In this document: piece after piece, positions 50,468 through 59,160 of the stretch
Layout: each line of letters starts with the position of its first letter
Position numbering within the stretch: position 1 is the stretch's first letter
Notes under the pieces: model-generated
What the model was told of the DNA's origin: nothing
What the model saw: the letters and a program-made list of their open reading frames with translations, nothing else
Database searches by the model: none
Assembly (NCBI RefSeq): GCF_002896875.1
Contig: NZ_CP023278.1
Coordinates: 1,426,001 to 1,490,000, forward strand
From: Nostoc sp. CENA543
Lineage (GTDB): Bacteria > Cyanobacteriota > Cyanobacteriia > Cyanobacteriales > Nostocaceae
DNA length: 64,000 bases
Reading direction: 5' to 3'
Program-made: the position numbers and the translations under genes

Positions 50468-51328
50468 TTATGATTGAGTTTGGGAGTGGGAATTTTCTAA
50501 GACTAATTGGTCTAATGCGTGCTGCATTTTAGTGACTACTAATTGATAACATTCGTTGACGTATTCGCGATCGCTTGCAGCTTCCCGCCCGTAGCGTTCA
50601 AATATAATGGGTGGACAAACTCTGGTGTGAATCTGCACAGGGAAAGGAATGTTAGGTAAGGGGCCAATTGCTAATCCCCAAGGCCAGCCTAAATAAATGG
50701 GAAATACTTCTGGATCAATATTCAACAACCAAGGCATTCCCCAATCATGCAACTGTGCCACTACCTTGTATATGTCAGCTAAGACAATTAATGTATCATG
50801 CGCCCCATAGGAAATTGCAGGTACGATTGGCACGTTTTCCCGCAATGCTAATTTGATAAAACCTTGCCTGCCCGCAAAATAAATTTGATTGCGTAGATGA
50901 TGGGGGCGAAATACGTCTTCTGCACCGCCAGGATATACCAATACACTAGCACCAGAACGCAAAGCTGCGATCGCCATTTTGGGATGAGCCATGACTGCGC
51001 CAGTTTTGGCGGCTAATTGTGCGATCGGAAGACTAATTTGCCACGCTTTCGGGTGCATTAAACCATACGCAGGTTTTTCAACACCAAAGCGGCGGAACCA
51101 GTCATACATCATCATCAACATATCTGGCGCGGCTAGTCCCCCATTGTGAGAACCAACAATTAACACTTTTTCCTGTGGCTGGATATGTTCCCAACCACTG
51201 GTTTGTACACGGAAATAGTAATGGTAGAAGAAACCCAAAACGGGCATGATGGACTTGATAAACGCTGGATCTCTTTCATTTAAAGACCATCCAGGTTCGG
51301 TGATTTGGGGACGTTGCTTTGTTAACAT
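50468..51328 (-). CDS. Lysophospholipid/glycerol acyltransferase family protein
   Basis: 286 residues. SHNGGLAAPDMLMM holds the acyltransferase His-Asp pair and YPGGAEDVFRP is the later conserved box, both as in PlsC/DAGAT-like enzymes. FFYHYYFRVQTSGWEHI near the start and a hydrophobic centre suggest membrane attachment. It likely transfers acyl groups to lipid acceptors; the substrate is not known. No partner gene. Confidence 0.83.
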   Translation of the reverse strand: MLTKQRPQITEPGWSLNERDPAFIKSIMPVLGFFYHYYFRVQTSGWEHIQPQEKVLIVGSHNGGLAAPDMLMMMYDWFRRFGVEKPAYGLMHPKAWQISLPIAQLAAKTGAVMAHPKMAIAALRSGASVLVYPGGAEDVFRPHHLRNQIYFAGRQGFIKLALRENVPIVPAISYGAHDTLIVLADIYKVVAQLHDWGMPWLLNIDPEVFPIYLGWPWGLAIGPLPNIPFPVQIHTRVCPPIIFERYGREAASDREYVNECYQLVVTKMQHALDQLVLENSHSQTQS

Positions 51329-51477
51329 TTAGGCATTTTAGCAGCAGTTTCGTTGTGTGTGGAATGGTAGAGGAGATTAAACGCCAAGGTACGCTGAGAG
51401 TTTTTTGGGATGGGGTTTTTTACATTTTTTTGATTCGGTGATACGCTATCTGCGTCAGGAGTGTAGAGGTAAAAGTA

Positions 51478-52578
51478 ATGAACAAGTTGCGGGTGGGATT
51501 ACTGTTTGGTGGTCGTTCTGGAGAACATGAAGTTTCTATTAGTTCCGCACGGGCGATCGCTAAAGCCCTCAGTGCGGCGGAAAATGGTCATAAGTACGAA
51601 ATATTGCCTTTTTATATCGAAAAAAACGGCCGTTGGCTAGCAGGCGAAGCCCCGCAACAAGTTCTGCAATCAGGTGTACCTTTATTAGACGCACCAAATA
51701 GTCCAGTTTCCGAAACACATGATTTAGTTTCTCATGGTAAAACCCCAGTCCTTGAGCGTTGGCAATCACCTTCTCAAGTTGCAGAAGTAGATGTCTGGTT
51801 TCCGATTCTGCACGGGCCGAATGGCGAAGACGGGACGATTCAAGGTTTACTGACTCTAATGCAAGTGCCGTTTGTCGGTTCTGGGGTGTTAGGTTCGGCT
51901 TTGGGGATGGATAAAATAGCCATGAAAATGGCCTTTGAGCAAGCAGGCATACCTCAAGTAAAATATAAAGCCGTTACGAGAGCGCAGGTGTGGTCAAATC
52001 CTTGCGTGTTTCCGAAATTGTGCGACGACATTGAGGCGGAATTGGGCTATCCTTGCTTTGTCAAACCTGCCAACCTTGGTTCATCGGTGGGGATTAGTAA
52101 AGTGCGATCGCGCCAAGAATTAGAAGCAGCTTTAGATCAAGCCGCCAGTTATGACCGTCGCATTATTGTAGAAGCTGGAGTTACAGCTAGAGAAGTAGAA
52201 TGTGCCGTTTTAGGTAATGACAACCCCCAAGCCTCTGTCGTTGGAGAGATTACGTTCAATAGCGACTTCTACGATTATGAAACTAAATATACTGAAGGTA
52301 AAGCAGATTTACTGATACCCGCATCCATCCCCGACGAAATTAGTCGCCAGGTTCAAGAATTAGCCATAAAAGCATTTGCTGCCGTTGATGCGGCTGGTTT
52401 AGCCAGAGTAGATTTTTTCTATGTAGAAGCCACCGGAGAAGTCTTGATCAATGAGATTAACACTTTACCTGGATTCACAGCTACTAGTATGTATCCTCAA
52501 CTCTGGTCTTATAGCGGCGTTCCCTTCCCAGAACTAGTGGATCGTTTAATTCAGTTGGCATTAGAGAGACATCAATAA
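51478..52578 (+). CDS. ddl: D-alanine--D-alanine ligase
   Basis: 366 residues, ATP-grasp. [10 protein letters not shown] near the N-terminus, [34 protein letters not shown] and [19 protein letters not shown] are the Ddl signatures. It makes D-Ala-D-Ala for peptidoglycan. Family length and all motifs present. Start ATG 51478 has GGAG-like AGGAGTG about 17 bases upstream. Confidence 0.96.
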   Translation: MNKLRVGLLFGGRSGEHEVSISSARAIAKALSAAENGHKYEILPFYIEKNGRWLAGEAPQQVLQSGVPLLDAPNSPVSETHDLVSHGKTPVLERWQSPSQVAEVDVWFPILHGPNGEDGTIQGLLTLMQVPFVGSGVLGSALGMDKIAMKMAFEQAGIPQVKYKAVTRAQVWSNPCVFPKLCDDIEAELGYPCFVKPANLGSSVGISKVRSRQELEAALDQAASYDRRIIVEAGVTAREVECAVLGNDNPQASVVGEITFNSDFYDYETKYTEGKADLLIPASIPDEISRQVQELAIKAFAAVDAAGLARVDFFYVEATGEVLINEINTLPGFTATSMYPQLWSYSGVPFPELVDRLIQLALERHQ

Positions 52579-52579
52579 A

Positions 52580-52614
52580 GGCAAAAGGTAAAAGGTAAAA
52601 GGTAAAAGGTAAAA
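52580..52614 (+). repeat. Heptamer repeat (AAAAGGT)n
   Basis: Four AAAAGGT units in a row right after ddl, followed by C-rich CCCCCTGCC units (52650-52700). Short tandem repeat type. Confidence 0.85.
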
Positions 52615-52825
52615 AGCACGATTAACATAGAGCATTGAGTGTATATACCCCATTCCCCCTGCCCCCTGCCCTCCTCCTCTAAAAATCCCCCTGCCCCCCT
52701 GCCTCATTTTGTAGCCTAGATAGCACAAAAAAGTTACTATACTTTGAAAATTGGCTACGGATACCTGATAGCTCGCCCCTTTAGTACAATCTATGGACTA
52801 GAGGGGAAACAATCTGTAATTGATC

Positions 52826-53458
52826 ATGGAAAACAGTCAAAGCTTACAGCATGAGCTAACCCAGGTAAACAAAACCAAAGCAGAATCAAAAAAAAGAAGG
52901 TTCAACTTTTTTATGTTTCTGCTGACACGCCATCCTTTGCTGTTATTGATCGGTTTGTTAGCAACGTGTCTAGGGTCTGCAACTCTTGCTTTGCATAGCC
53001 TAATTCATGTTAGTGATGTGGAACAGGCAGAGTCAGAATCAGTTCCATCTGTGGTGGAAGTACCTGTTAGTGCTAATACCGATGTGAGTAATCCTATCCC
53101 ATTATGGATGGTTGTGGCGATCGCTTTTAGTTGCGCTAGTGGTTGCTGGGTAATTCTCCGGTTAACTCACCAGTCTAAACAACCTTCTACAGTGGCAAAT
53201 CAACGTGTGGCGACAACTCGGACATCAACAGTCAATCGCCGTCAAAGAATAGCCAGACGGACTGTAAAACCCCAGCCAGTTTTGGCATCGGCACAACCCA
53301 TAAGGGCGATCGCGCCTATGTCCTCACGCCAAACATCTGTGATGAAGGTTCTACCGCCAGAACAAAAGCACCCTTTAGATAGGGGTAAGGAATCCTTAGC
53401 TGATTTAGTTGATTGGCGTAAACATAATTCTTTATCGGCTTTATTGCAAAAGTATTAG
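52826..53458 (+). CDS. Hypothetical single/double-helix membrane protein
   Basis: 210 residues from ATG 52826. Two hydrophobic segments (about 29-54 HPLLLLIGLLATCLGSATLALH and about 93-113 IPLWMVVAIAFSCASGCWVI) frame a short loop; the rest is basic and Ser/Thr-rich (RRQRIARRTVKPQ). It does not match a family I know. Possibly an envelope protein with a cytoplasmic basic tail. Confidence 0.55.
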   Translation: MENSQSLQHELTQVNKTKAESKKRRFNFFMFLLTRHPLLLLIGLLATCLGSATLALHSLIHVSDVEQAESESVPSVVEVPVSANTDVSNPIPLWMVVAIAFSCASGCWVILRLTHQSKQPSTVANQRVATTRTSTVNRRQRIARRTVKPQPVLASAQPIRAIAPMSSRQTSVMKVLPPEQKHPLDRGKESLADLVDWRKHNSLSALLQKY

Positions 53459-53565
53459 TCTAGCGGGGAAAAGGGGTGTAGGGGTATAAGGGTGTAAGTG
53501 TGTAAGGGAAAGACTTTTTCATGTTTTCTGATGTCCGCAGTTCATGATGGCTATTTATCTATTCT

Positions 53566-53595
53566 GAAAATCCAAAATCCAAAATCCAAAATTTA
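53566..53595 (+). repeat. Heptamer repeat (AAAATCC)n
   Basis: Three to four AAAATCC units in the gap before the 53692 gene. A related GTGTAAG repeat occurs at 53475-53505. Confidence 0.75.
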
Positions 53596-53691
53596 GATGA
53601 CTCTGGCTCTGATAGTATTTTTGGTAATTTCCTGGTAAAAGAGGAAACTAATTGAATAAACATCAGACAGGTGAAATGAAGGAGGAGTGAC

Positions 53692-54129
53692 ATGGGACTG
53701 AGTGAAGGACTCTTAGACCCTAACAAAAAAGCTATAGTTGTAGATGATTGCTGCAACATGATAGAAACCCAGCTAGCGTCTAAATCTGGTGTGAGTGGTA
53801 TCGCCCTGAAAGCTGCTTTTGCTGCTTTGAAAGGAGTCAAACCAGGATACATTCCCTATATTGTCGAACAGTTACTACCACCATGCTTTAATGCGATTGA
53901 TCCCATTTGGAGCGAAGGTACACAGAAAGGAGATCCTGTAGCACACTTAATTGCTAGTCGTTCTCTCACCGCCGATGCCCTACTTAGTGTCACTGACACT
54001 AGAGTTAAAAGCAGCACTCGCTCTATCGTGCGCGGAACATATGATAAGTTCCGTGGTTCAGCTAAAAAACATATAGAGGAAGCCATCCCAGACTTTGCTA
54101 AGGTGATAGAAAATTATACAAAAGCTTGA
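53692..54129 (+). CDS. Conserved hypothetical protein (DUF6918-like)
   Basis: 145 residues, soluble, alpha-helical: LLDPNKKAIVVDDCCNMIETQLASKSGVSG..ALKAAFAALKGVKPGYIPYIVEQLLP. Proteins of this type are found widely among cyanobacteria and actinobacteria but lack known function. GGAGGAG lies 5-6 bases before the ATG. A rho-independent terminator follows at 54233. Confidence 0.7.
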   Translation: MGLSEGLLDPNKKAIVVDDCCNMIETQLASKSGVSGIALKAAFAALKGVKPGYIPYIVEQLLPPCFNAIDPIWSEGTQKGDPVAHLIASRSLTADALLSVTDTRVKSSTRSIVRGTYDKFRGSAKKHIEEAIPDFAKVIENYTKA

Positions 54130-54232
54130 ACGAGGAAGAGGGTAGGGAGCAGGAATTAGGGGAGATTAAATGCAATATCCTGCTTGTTGATGCTAAGATT
54201 TCTCTTGAAATTTTGAATTTTGAATTTACATA

Positions 54233-54259
54233 CCCCATGTTCTTTTGCATGGGGTTTTT
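54233..54259 (+). terminator. Rho-independent terminator
   Basis: CCCCATG/CATGGGG stem with an 8-base loop followed by TTTTT, about 100 bases after the 53692-54129 gene. Confidence 0.9.
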
Positions 54260-54312
54260 CTTATGCGAATTTTTCTTTCTCGGCTTTCTCTGCTTTCCTG
54301 CATTTATCGAGC

Positions 54313-54492
54313 TTAAGTTTCATCTTGACCAAAGGTTACGCAAGGACTATCAACTTCTTGGAGTGGTTGAAATGAACTGCAAAAAACCACCGCAGAACAG
54401 TTAATTCCAATTTCATCGGGGTGAATACACTCTACTTGATCCTGTGCTTGAACATGAAAAATGCAATCATGGCATAAAGTCTGAGATGGCAT
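54313..54492 (-). CDS. Small cysteine-rich hypothetical protein
   Basis: 59 residues from ATG 54492 (AGGAG lies about 12 bases upstream). Six cysteines, including CHDCIF, VECIHPDEIGINC and VVFC, suggest metal (zinc or iron-sulfur) binding. Not recognised. Confidence 0.55.
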   Translation of the reverse strand: MPSQTLCHDCIFHVQAQDQVECIHPDEIGINCSAVVFCSSFQPLQEVDSPCVTFGQDET

Positions 54493-54750
54493 ACTCGTAA
54501 ATACTCCTGAGAGCCGATGCAATTTTGTTGTAATTCTTTATGTTTAATTTAAGAAATTTCTGAGGACAACACTACCTATTTTCCATAAAATTGCTGTATC
54601 CTAGATTTCCTTGGGTAATTTTTTCAACACTAAGTTCATAAAACTTTCTTACGGATCTACATCTTGATTCTTGAAGAACTTTATTGTCTGTCCAAGAATC
54701 GGCGTTTAGATTCTCTTTTTACTGTCAATCTTTCAAACTGAGCAGAGCAA

Positions 54751-55020
54751 ATGGATATAAGACTAATCAAAAAATCAGAAAAACTCCTCATGGAGAAAAT
54801 AAAAATGATGGAGGAAGCGCAAGAGCAAAGTCTTCCATCTGATAATTTGGCAGACCAAGAACCTATCGCCGAAGAAAAATCAAATTCATATATTGAAGCA
54901 AAACAACCATACTATATTCCACAGCGTGACTATCCTTTAGTCCAGTCTGTTGGTAACTCCGGGTGGCAGGTTTCTGATATTTGGCGAGATATCAGAGTCG
55001 ATAACTTTTGCGATGATTAG
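54751..55020 (+). CDS. Small hypothetical protein
   Basis: 89 residues; an acidic/basic helical start (LIKKSEKLLMEKIKMMEEAQ) and an aromatic C-terminus (YYIPQRDYPLVQSVGNSGW..IWRDI). Weak Shine-Dalgarno (GAGCAGAGC). No family recognised; real coding is likely but unproven. Confidence 0.45.
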   Translation: MDIRLIKKSEKLLMEKIKMMEEAQEQSLPSDNLADQEPIAEEKSNSYIEAKQPYYIPQRDYPLVQSVGNSGWQVSDIWRDIRVDNFCDD

Positions 55021-55224
55021 TCAACTAAATTAACCCAGACAATTAGGGTTAATAAAATTAATGTGAGCAACTAAACATCGTTTCGGAAATGATGATGTTG
55101 ATCACAGAGAATTTGTTCTACTCACTTTTAACAATACCAACTAATGAAGCTGCTGTGAGTGTAAGAGGAATTCCTTCTAGCACTCATGGTCATTAATAGC
55201 TTTGCACAAATCATCAGGGATAAT

Positions 55225-55731
55225 TTATTTGAGCAAAGATAAAATTTCAAACTCTTGACGAATATCTACGAGCGATCGCTCTAGCAAGGGTGCAAAATCT
55301 AAAAATGGCACATAATTTTGGCGTTGACGAGTCTTAAACCACAGCATAATCAACTCTGGTAATAATTTGGGCAAGACTAAAACAATTGAACTATACAGCC
55401 ACCAAACTCCATGCTGATTGATTAAGTCGTCATACATGACTTGAATTGCAGGGCTAATAGTTGGATCTTTGAGTGTGCGTAAGTGGTCGCTAAACTTGTA
55501 GTCGCTTGTCCACCAAATCAAAGGTAAAAGTTTGAGTTCATCATACATTCCTGTGTCGCAGCCGTAGATTACATGGCTAGCATCGTGTGCTAGCAAGATT
55601 TTGGCAAATGCTGCTGGCTGTGTCCGAGGATCGGTAACATTGGGATTGACCGCATAGTATTCATCTAATCCTTGTTGCAGTGTTTGGGTACTGTGTTTAT
55701 CTGTGTAACAGGGCTGGATATGTTTACTCAT
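55225..55731 (-). CDS. COQ4-like protein with HDxxHx11E motif
   Basis: 168 residues. AHDASHVIYGCDTGMYDE contains H-D-x-x-H followed 11 residues later by E, the zinc-ligand pattern of COQ4, a protein that holds ubiquinone-synthesis intermediates. The C-terminal region PELIMLWFKTRQRQNYVPF is also COQ4-like. Cyanobacteria make plastoquinone rather than ubiquinone, so the role is uncertain. Divergent from a TetR-type gene with a perfect palindrome between; so probably repressed by it. Confidence 0.7.
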   Translation of the reverse strand: MSKHIQPCYTDKHSTQTLQQGLDEYYAVNPNVTDPRTQPAAFAKILLAHDASHVIYGCDTGMYDELKLLPLIWWTSDYKFSDHLRTLKDPTISPAIQVMYDDLINQHGVWWLYSSIVLVLPKLLPELIMLWFKTRQRQNYVPFLDFAPLLERSLVDIRQEFEILSLLK

Positions 55732-55749
55732 GATTCATATCGAATTACA

Positions 55750-55768
55750 TTACGAAACTGTTTCGTAA
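55750..55768. promoter_or_regulatory. 19-bp palindrome, predicted TetR operator
   Basis: TTACGAAACTGTTTCGTAA is a perfect 9+1+9 inverted repeat between the start codons of the COQ4-like and TetR-type genes (18 bases from one, 16 from the other). Position and symmetry are typical for an autoregulated TetR operator. Confidence 0.85.
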
Positions 55769-55784
55769 ATATAAAATAACATTT

Positions 55785-56375
55785 ATGAGTGATACACCGA
55801 AAAAATCACAAGGGAGGCCAAGGAGTACCCAAGCACATCAAGCCATACTGCAAGCAACTTTAGAACTGCTGGCAGAAGTGGGATTTGATGCTATGAGTAT
55901 AGATGCGATCGCTACTCGTGCGGGGGTGGGAAAACCCACTATTTACAGACGTTATGCAGGGAAAGAGGAACTAGTTGCAGATGCAATTGAGAGTGCTAGA
56001 CAAGATGTGGTGATTCCTAACACGGGTAATCTTTGGAATGATATTGATGAATTGATTCAGAACGCAGCACAAATCACCCTGAGTCCCTTGGGGAGAAAGA
56101 CTGTTGCAATGATTATTAGCAGCGCATCGAATAATTCTCAGTTTGCTCAAATTTATTGGACAAAATACCTACAACCCCGACGAGAAGCCTTTGCTGTAGT
56201 GCTGGAACGAGCCAAAGCTAGAGATGAAGTTGCGTCAGATTTAGATCCTGGGTTAGTTTTCGACACTATGAGTGGGATTATGCTCTACGCGCTGATCTTT
56301 CAACCTACATCCGAATCATGGGAAGAATATGTGCGACGTGCTTTACATCTTTTACTCAACAAGACTGTAAGCTAA
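55785..56375 (+). CDS. TetR/AcrR-family transcriptional repressor
   Basis: 196 residues. The helix-turn-helix is seen in AILQATLELLAEVGFDAMSIDAIATRAGVGKPTIYRRYAGKEELV (about 19-63), followed by a ligand domain of TetR_C type. It likely represses itself and the divergent COQ4-like gene through the 19-bp palindrome. Ligand unknown. Confidence 0.92.
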   Translation: MSDTPKKSQGRPRSTQAHQAILQATLELLAEVGFDAMSIDAIATRAGVGKPTIYRRYAGKEELVADAIESARQDVVIPNTGNLWNDIDELIQNAAQITLSPLGRKTVAMIISSASNNSQFAQIYWTKYLQPRREAFAVVLERAKARDEVASDLDPGLVFDTMSGIMLYALIFQPTSESWEEYVRRALHLLLNKTVS

Positions 56376-56382
56376 TTGAATT

Positions 56383-57153
56383 TTATTGTTTGTAACGTTG
56401 AGCATAGCGTTCATAATCTTCAAATCGTAGCTTGGCGATCGCACTTCTGTTAAAAGTTCGCGCAACAATCCCTTCAGCCCGACCTTTTGCGCCTGCATCC
56501 AACGCCACATTAGTTTTCGGTATCATTGTCTGAAGTAGCTCATGTGCTTCTTTGATGCTAGTGGGTAAAGATGCAACTGTCGCCAGGCGTGGTGTTAACT
56601 CAAATCCATAATCTTTGGCGGTTTTGTTCAGTTGTGGTTCCTCTAGAAATGATTGACCACCGTTTTCGCGCCAAGCTGATATTTGCTGAAGTGATTTCTC
56701 GAATAGTGTGGCGATATCTGTCAGAATTGCCACATCAAATAATCGCCAAGCAACTTTCTGATCAGCAGTGTATTGTTTACTAGCAGCAGTAATCTTGCCA
56801 CCATACAACTCAAGATACACAACAGTAATGCAATCTTGAGACTGGGGTAATAAATCTGCAACACCTTGGAGTGAATTGACAATTCCCAGCGCAGGATTCC
56901 CAATTAAATCCCCTTTGGCAAATAATAACTCTTCTCGACTGCCCAATACATAATTACCATCAGGTAACAAAATAATCCGCGAGTTGGTACCATCTACTTT
57001 TTCAGTCAAAATCACTTCACCATCAAAAGTGACGGTTTCTTCCAATAATTTACCTTTGTCTCCTAGAGCATGATAGGTGGGAATGCTGGGATATTTAGTC
57101 AATGAGTTGAGTTTATTTAAGTCGCAACTCCGCAATGAAAAATCAAAGCTCAT
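56383..57153 (-). CDS. RNA ligase (Rnl2-like nucleotidyltransferase)
   Basis: 256 residues. Motif I EKVDGTN has the nucleophile K52; YLELYG (113-118), EGIVART (227-233) and KLRFEDY (241-247) match later ligase motifs. This is the pattern of Rnl2-type RNA ligases, which seal 3'-OH/5'-phosphate RNA ends. No OB or extra domain follows. It ends 8 bases from the convergent TetR gene. It is the second RNA-end-sealing gene in the window, besides pnkp. Confidence 0.85.
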   Translation of the reverse strand: MSFDFSLRSCDLNKLNSLTKYPSIPTYHALGDKGKLLEETVTFDGEVILTEKVDGTNSRIILLPDGNYVLGSREELLFAKGDLIGNPALGIVNSLQGVADLLPQSQDCITVVYLELYGGKITAASKQYTADQKVAWRLFDVAILTDIATLFEKSLQQISAWRENGGQSFLEEPQLNKTAKDYGFELTPRLATVASLPTSIKEAHELLQTMIPKTNVALDAGAKGRAEGIVARTFNRSAIAKLRFEDYERYAQRYKQ

Positions 57154-57240
57154 ACATCTACAACAACCTATTACAATACTACAATTGTAGTATTAGGGTT
57201 ATGAATGTCAATTCCTAATGTGTAAGTGGAAGATTAATTT

Positions 57241-57317
57241 CGTAGTAAGGACTTTAGTCCTTTTCTGTTCGCGGAGCGTCTCGCAGAGAAGAGAGAACTA
57301 AAGTTCTCACTACAAAC
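57241..57317. repeat. Palindromic dispersed repeat GTAGTAAGGACTTTAGTCC...
   Basis: GTAGTAAGGACTTTAGTCC and GAACTAAAGTTCTCACTAC form imperfect facing arms around CGCGGAGCGTCTCGCAGAG. This is a dispersed repeat type common in cyanobacteria. Confidence 0.75.
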
Positions 57318-57329
57318 CTTTTATGTGTC

Positions 57330-58349
57330 TTAGCCAGATAATGCGCGATAAGCTTTTGGCGTTTGTCCCGTCCATCTTTTGAAAGCACGATGAAAAGCAC
57401 TAGGTTCAGAAAAGCCCAAGAGGAACGCTACATCATAAATTGGGGTGTGAGGAGATTGTAAATACCGTAGGGCTAATTCTTTGCGAGTTTGGTCTAAAAG
57501 TTGCTGGTAAGATGTGCCTTCAGCTTGCAATTCTCGCTGTAGTTGGCGCACACTAATGGCTAAATTTCGGGCTACTGCTTCTATGGGAGGGAGATTTCCC
57601 TTGAGTTGTTTGATGATTTCCTGCACAACCTTTCTAGTGTAATCATCCTCTCGATTCATCGCCTCAAGCATGGTTTGTGCGTGTTGTTCAAAGACAGTGA
57701 GAAGATGAGGATTAGCTGATAAAATTGACCAATTCAAGCAGTTAGCATCGAAAATGATGCGATTTGTCGGCATAGAAAAATGTAAGCCTGTGGCAAATAT
57801 GCGTTCATATTCAGAGATGTCATCAGGACGCGGATATTTAAACCAGACTGCTTGAAGTAGAAGCGGCTTTCCTGTTAAAACTGGCGTTGCGGTTAGCAGT
57901 GATGCAAAGGTACTCTCAATTGCATATCGTGGTTGTTCTAGTAAGTAATTTTTCACGTCCTCTACAATGTCGCAGTCGCAAAATACAAAACCATCAGCCA
58001 CAGAAAAATGAATATATGCGCCTTGGCTAAAGAGTCTGGTATATCGAGAGAGTTTTTCTAGAACTTCCCGATATGTTTGACAGTTGACTAAGACATAACC
58101 AACAATGCCAAAAGTCGCGAGGTTAAAGGCTTCACCCAGGTGGAGAGCAAAGTTAGCATCTGTGCGCTTGACTACCTCTTGCCACAAAGCACTGTGCAGA
58201 GTTCCTGGAATCTGCTGATCAGGCATTTTCAGCAAACTAGGGTCAATTCCCACATCTTGACACAGGCGATCGCCATCAATTCCATATTTCGCTGCGGCGA
58301 ACTGTACAATACCTCGTGTGATGTAGACGGAAAAGGTGGCTTCTTTCAT
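57330..58349 (-). CDS. AraC-family transcriptional regulator
   Basis: 339 residues from ATG 58349; the frame extends further upstream but only through short-repeat DNA. The N-terminal AraC-type arabinose-binding-like domain (LHLGEAFNLATFGIVGYVL) is followed by the two helix-turn-helices (ARNLAISVRQLQRELQAEG; FLLGFSEPSAFHRAFKRWTGQTPKAYR). It is divergent from the cupin/DUF4386 pair and may control it. Confidence 0.92.
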   Translation of the reverse strand: MKEATFSVYITRGIVQFAAAKYGIDGDRLCQDVGIDPSLLKMPDQQIPGTLHSALWQEVVKRTDANFALHLGEAFNLATFGIVGYVLVNCQTYREVLEKLSRYTRLFSQGAYIHFSVADGFVFCDCDIVEDVKNYLLEQPRYAIESTFASLLTATPVLTGKPLLLQAVWFKYPRPDDISEYERIFATGLHFSMPTNRIIFDANCLNWSILSANPHLLTVFEQHAQTMLEAMNREDDYTRKVVQEIIKQLKGNLPPIEAVARNLAISVRQLQRELQAEGTSYQQLLDQTRKELALRYLQSPHTPIYDVAFLLGFSEPSAFHRAFKRWTGQTPKAYRALSG

Positions 58350-58400
58350 GTGGGGACTGGGGATTGGGGATTGGGAGGTGGACAAGGTAGACAAGGTGGG
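58350..58400 (+). repeat. Short-repeat tract GGGGACTGGGGATTG
   Basis: GGGGACT/GGGGATT heptamers directly upstream of the AraC start codon; further CTCATTA/CTCAGCA units continue at 58410-58490. Confidence 0.8.
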
Positions 58401-58587
58401 ATTGATTTTCTAACTCAGCACGCTGCTCAACGCCTCACTTCCGCTAACATCACTCATTACTCAGCACTCACCACTCATCACTCATTGGCGTGATTAGTCA
58501 ACTTATTGGCAGGATGTGTCAATTCAGGATTGAGTCGAAAACTTATTGTTTAAGTGTAGTCAGTTAACACTTGAGGGAGTTTTTCAG

Positions 58588-59160
58588 ATGAATCCTATAA
58601 TTTCTAGACAACAACAGCCAGAAGTAATTGTCAATCCTGTGACTGGCGATCGCATGACTATTTTAGAAAGTGGTGAGGCTTATGCCAAAATCCGCTTTGA
58701 TTTGCCTCCCCATGCTAAAGGTAGTCCACTGCACTACCATACCCAAATGAGTGAGACTTTTACTGTCATTGCAGGTTGTCTCAGAATGGAAATTGGTCAA
58801 AAGGGAAATTGGCGGACGCTATATGCAGGCGAGAGTCTACACGTTCCCGCAGGTGTACATCACAGTTTCCATAATCCTTGTGATCATTGGGTGGCGTTTA
58901 CTAGTGAAAATCAGCCAGCGACTGGATTTGAGCAGTTTATCCGGGGAATGTATGGTTTAGCGATTGATGGCAAGGTGAATCATGAAGGAATGCCAACCAA
59001 TCTGCTGCAATTGGCTTTATTGCTGAAAAAAGCAGACTTAGTGATTGTCGGTATACCGCTATTTGTACAAACCTTGTTAATCGGTATGTTAGAGAAGCTA
59101 GCACAGGGAATGAAAGTAGAGCGATCGCTGGCTAAATACTGGAAAAGAGGTGCTAAATGA
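58588..59160 (+). CDS. Cupin-domain protein
   Basis: 190 residues from ATG 58588 (GAGGGAG about 8 bases upstream); the frame begins earlier but without support. The cupin metal site is in GSPLHYHTQMSETFTVIAG (two His and a Glu), and VPAGVHHSFHNP supplies the second cupin box. It may be an enzyme or a sugar/metal binding protein. The stop overlaps the next start (ATGA), so the two are cotranscribed. Confidence 0.85.
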   Translation: MNPIISRQQQPEVIVNPVTGDRMTILESGEAYAKIRFDLPPHAKGSPLHYHTQMSETFTVIAGCLRMEIGQKGNWRTLYAGESLHVPAGVHHSFHNPCDHWVAFTSENQPATGFEQFIRGMYGLAIDGKVNHEGMPTNLLQLALLLKKADLVIVGIPLFVQTLLIGMLEKLAQGMKVERSLAKYWKRGAK

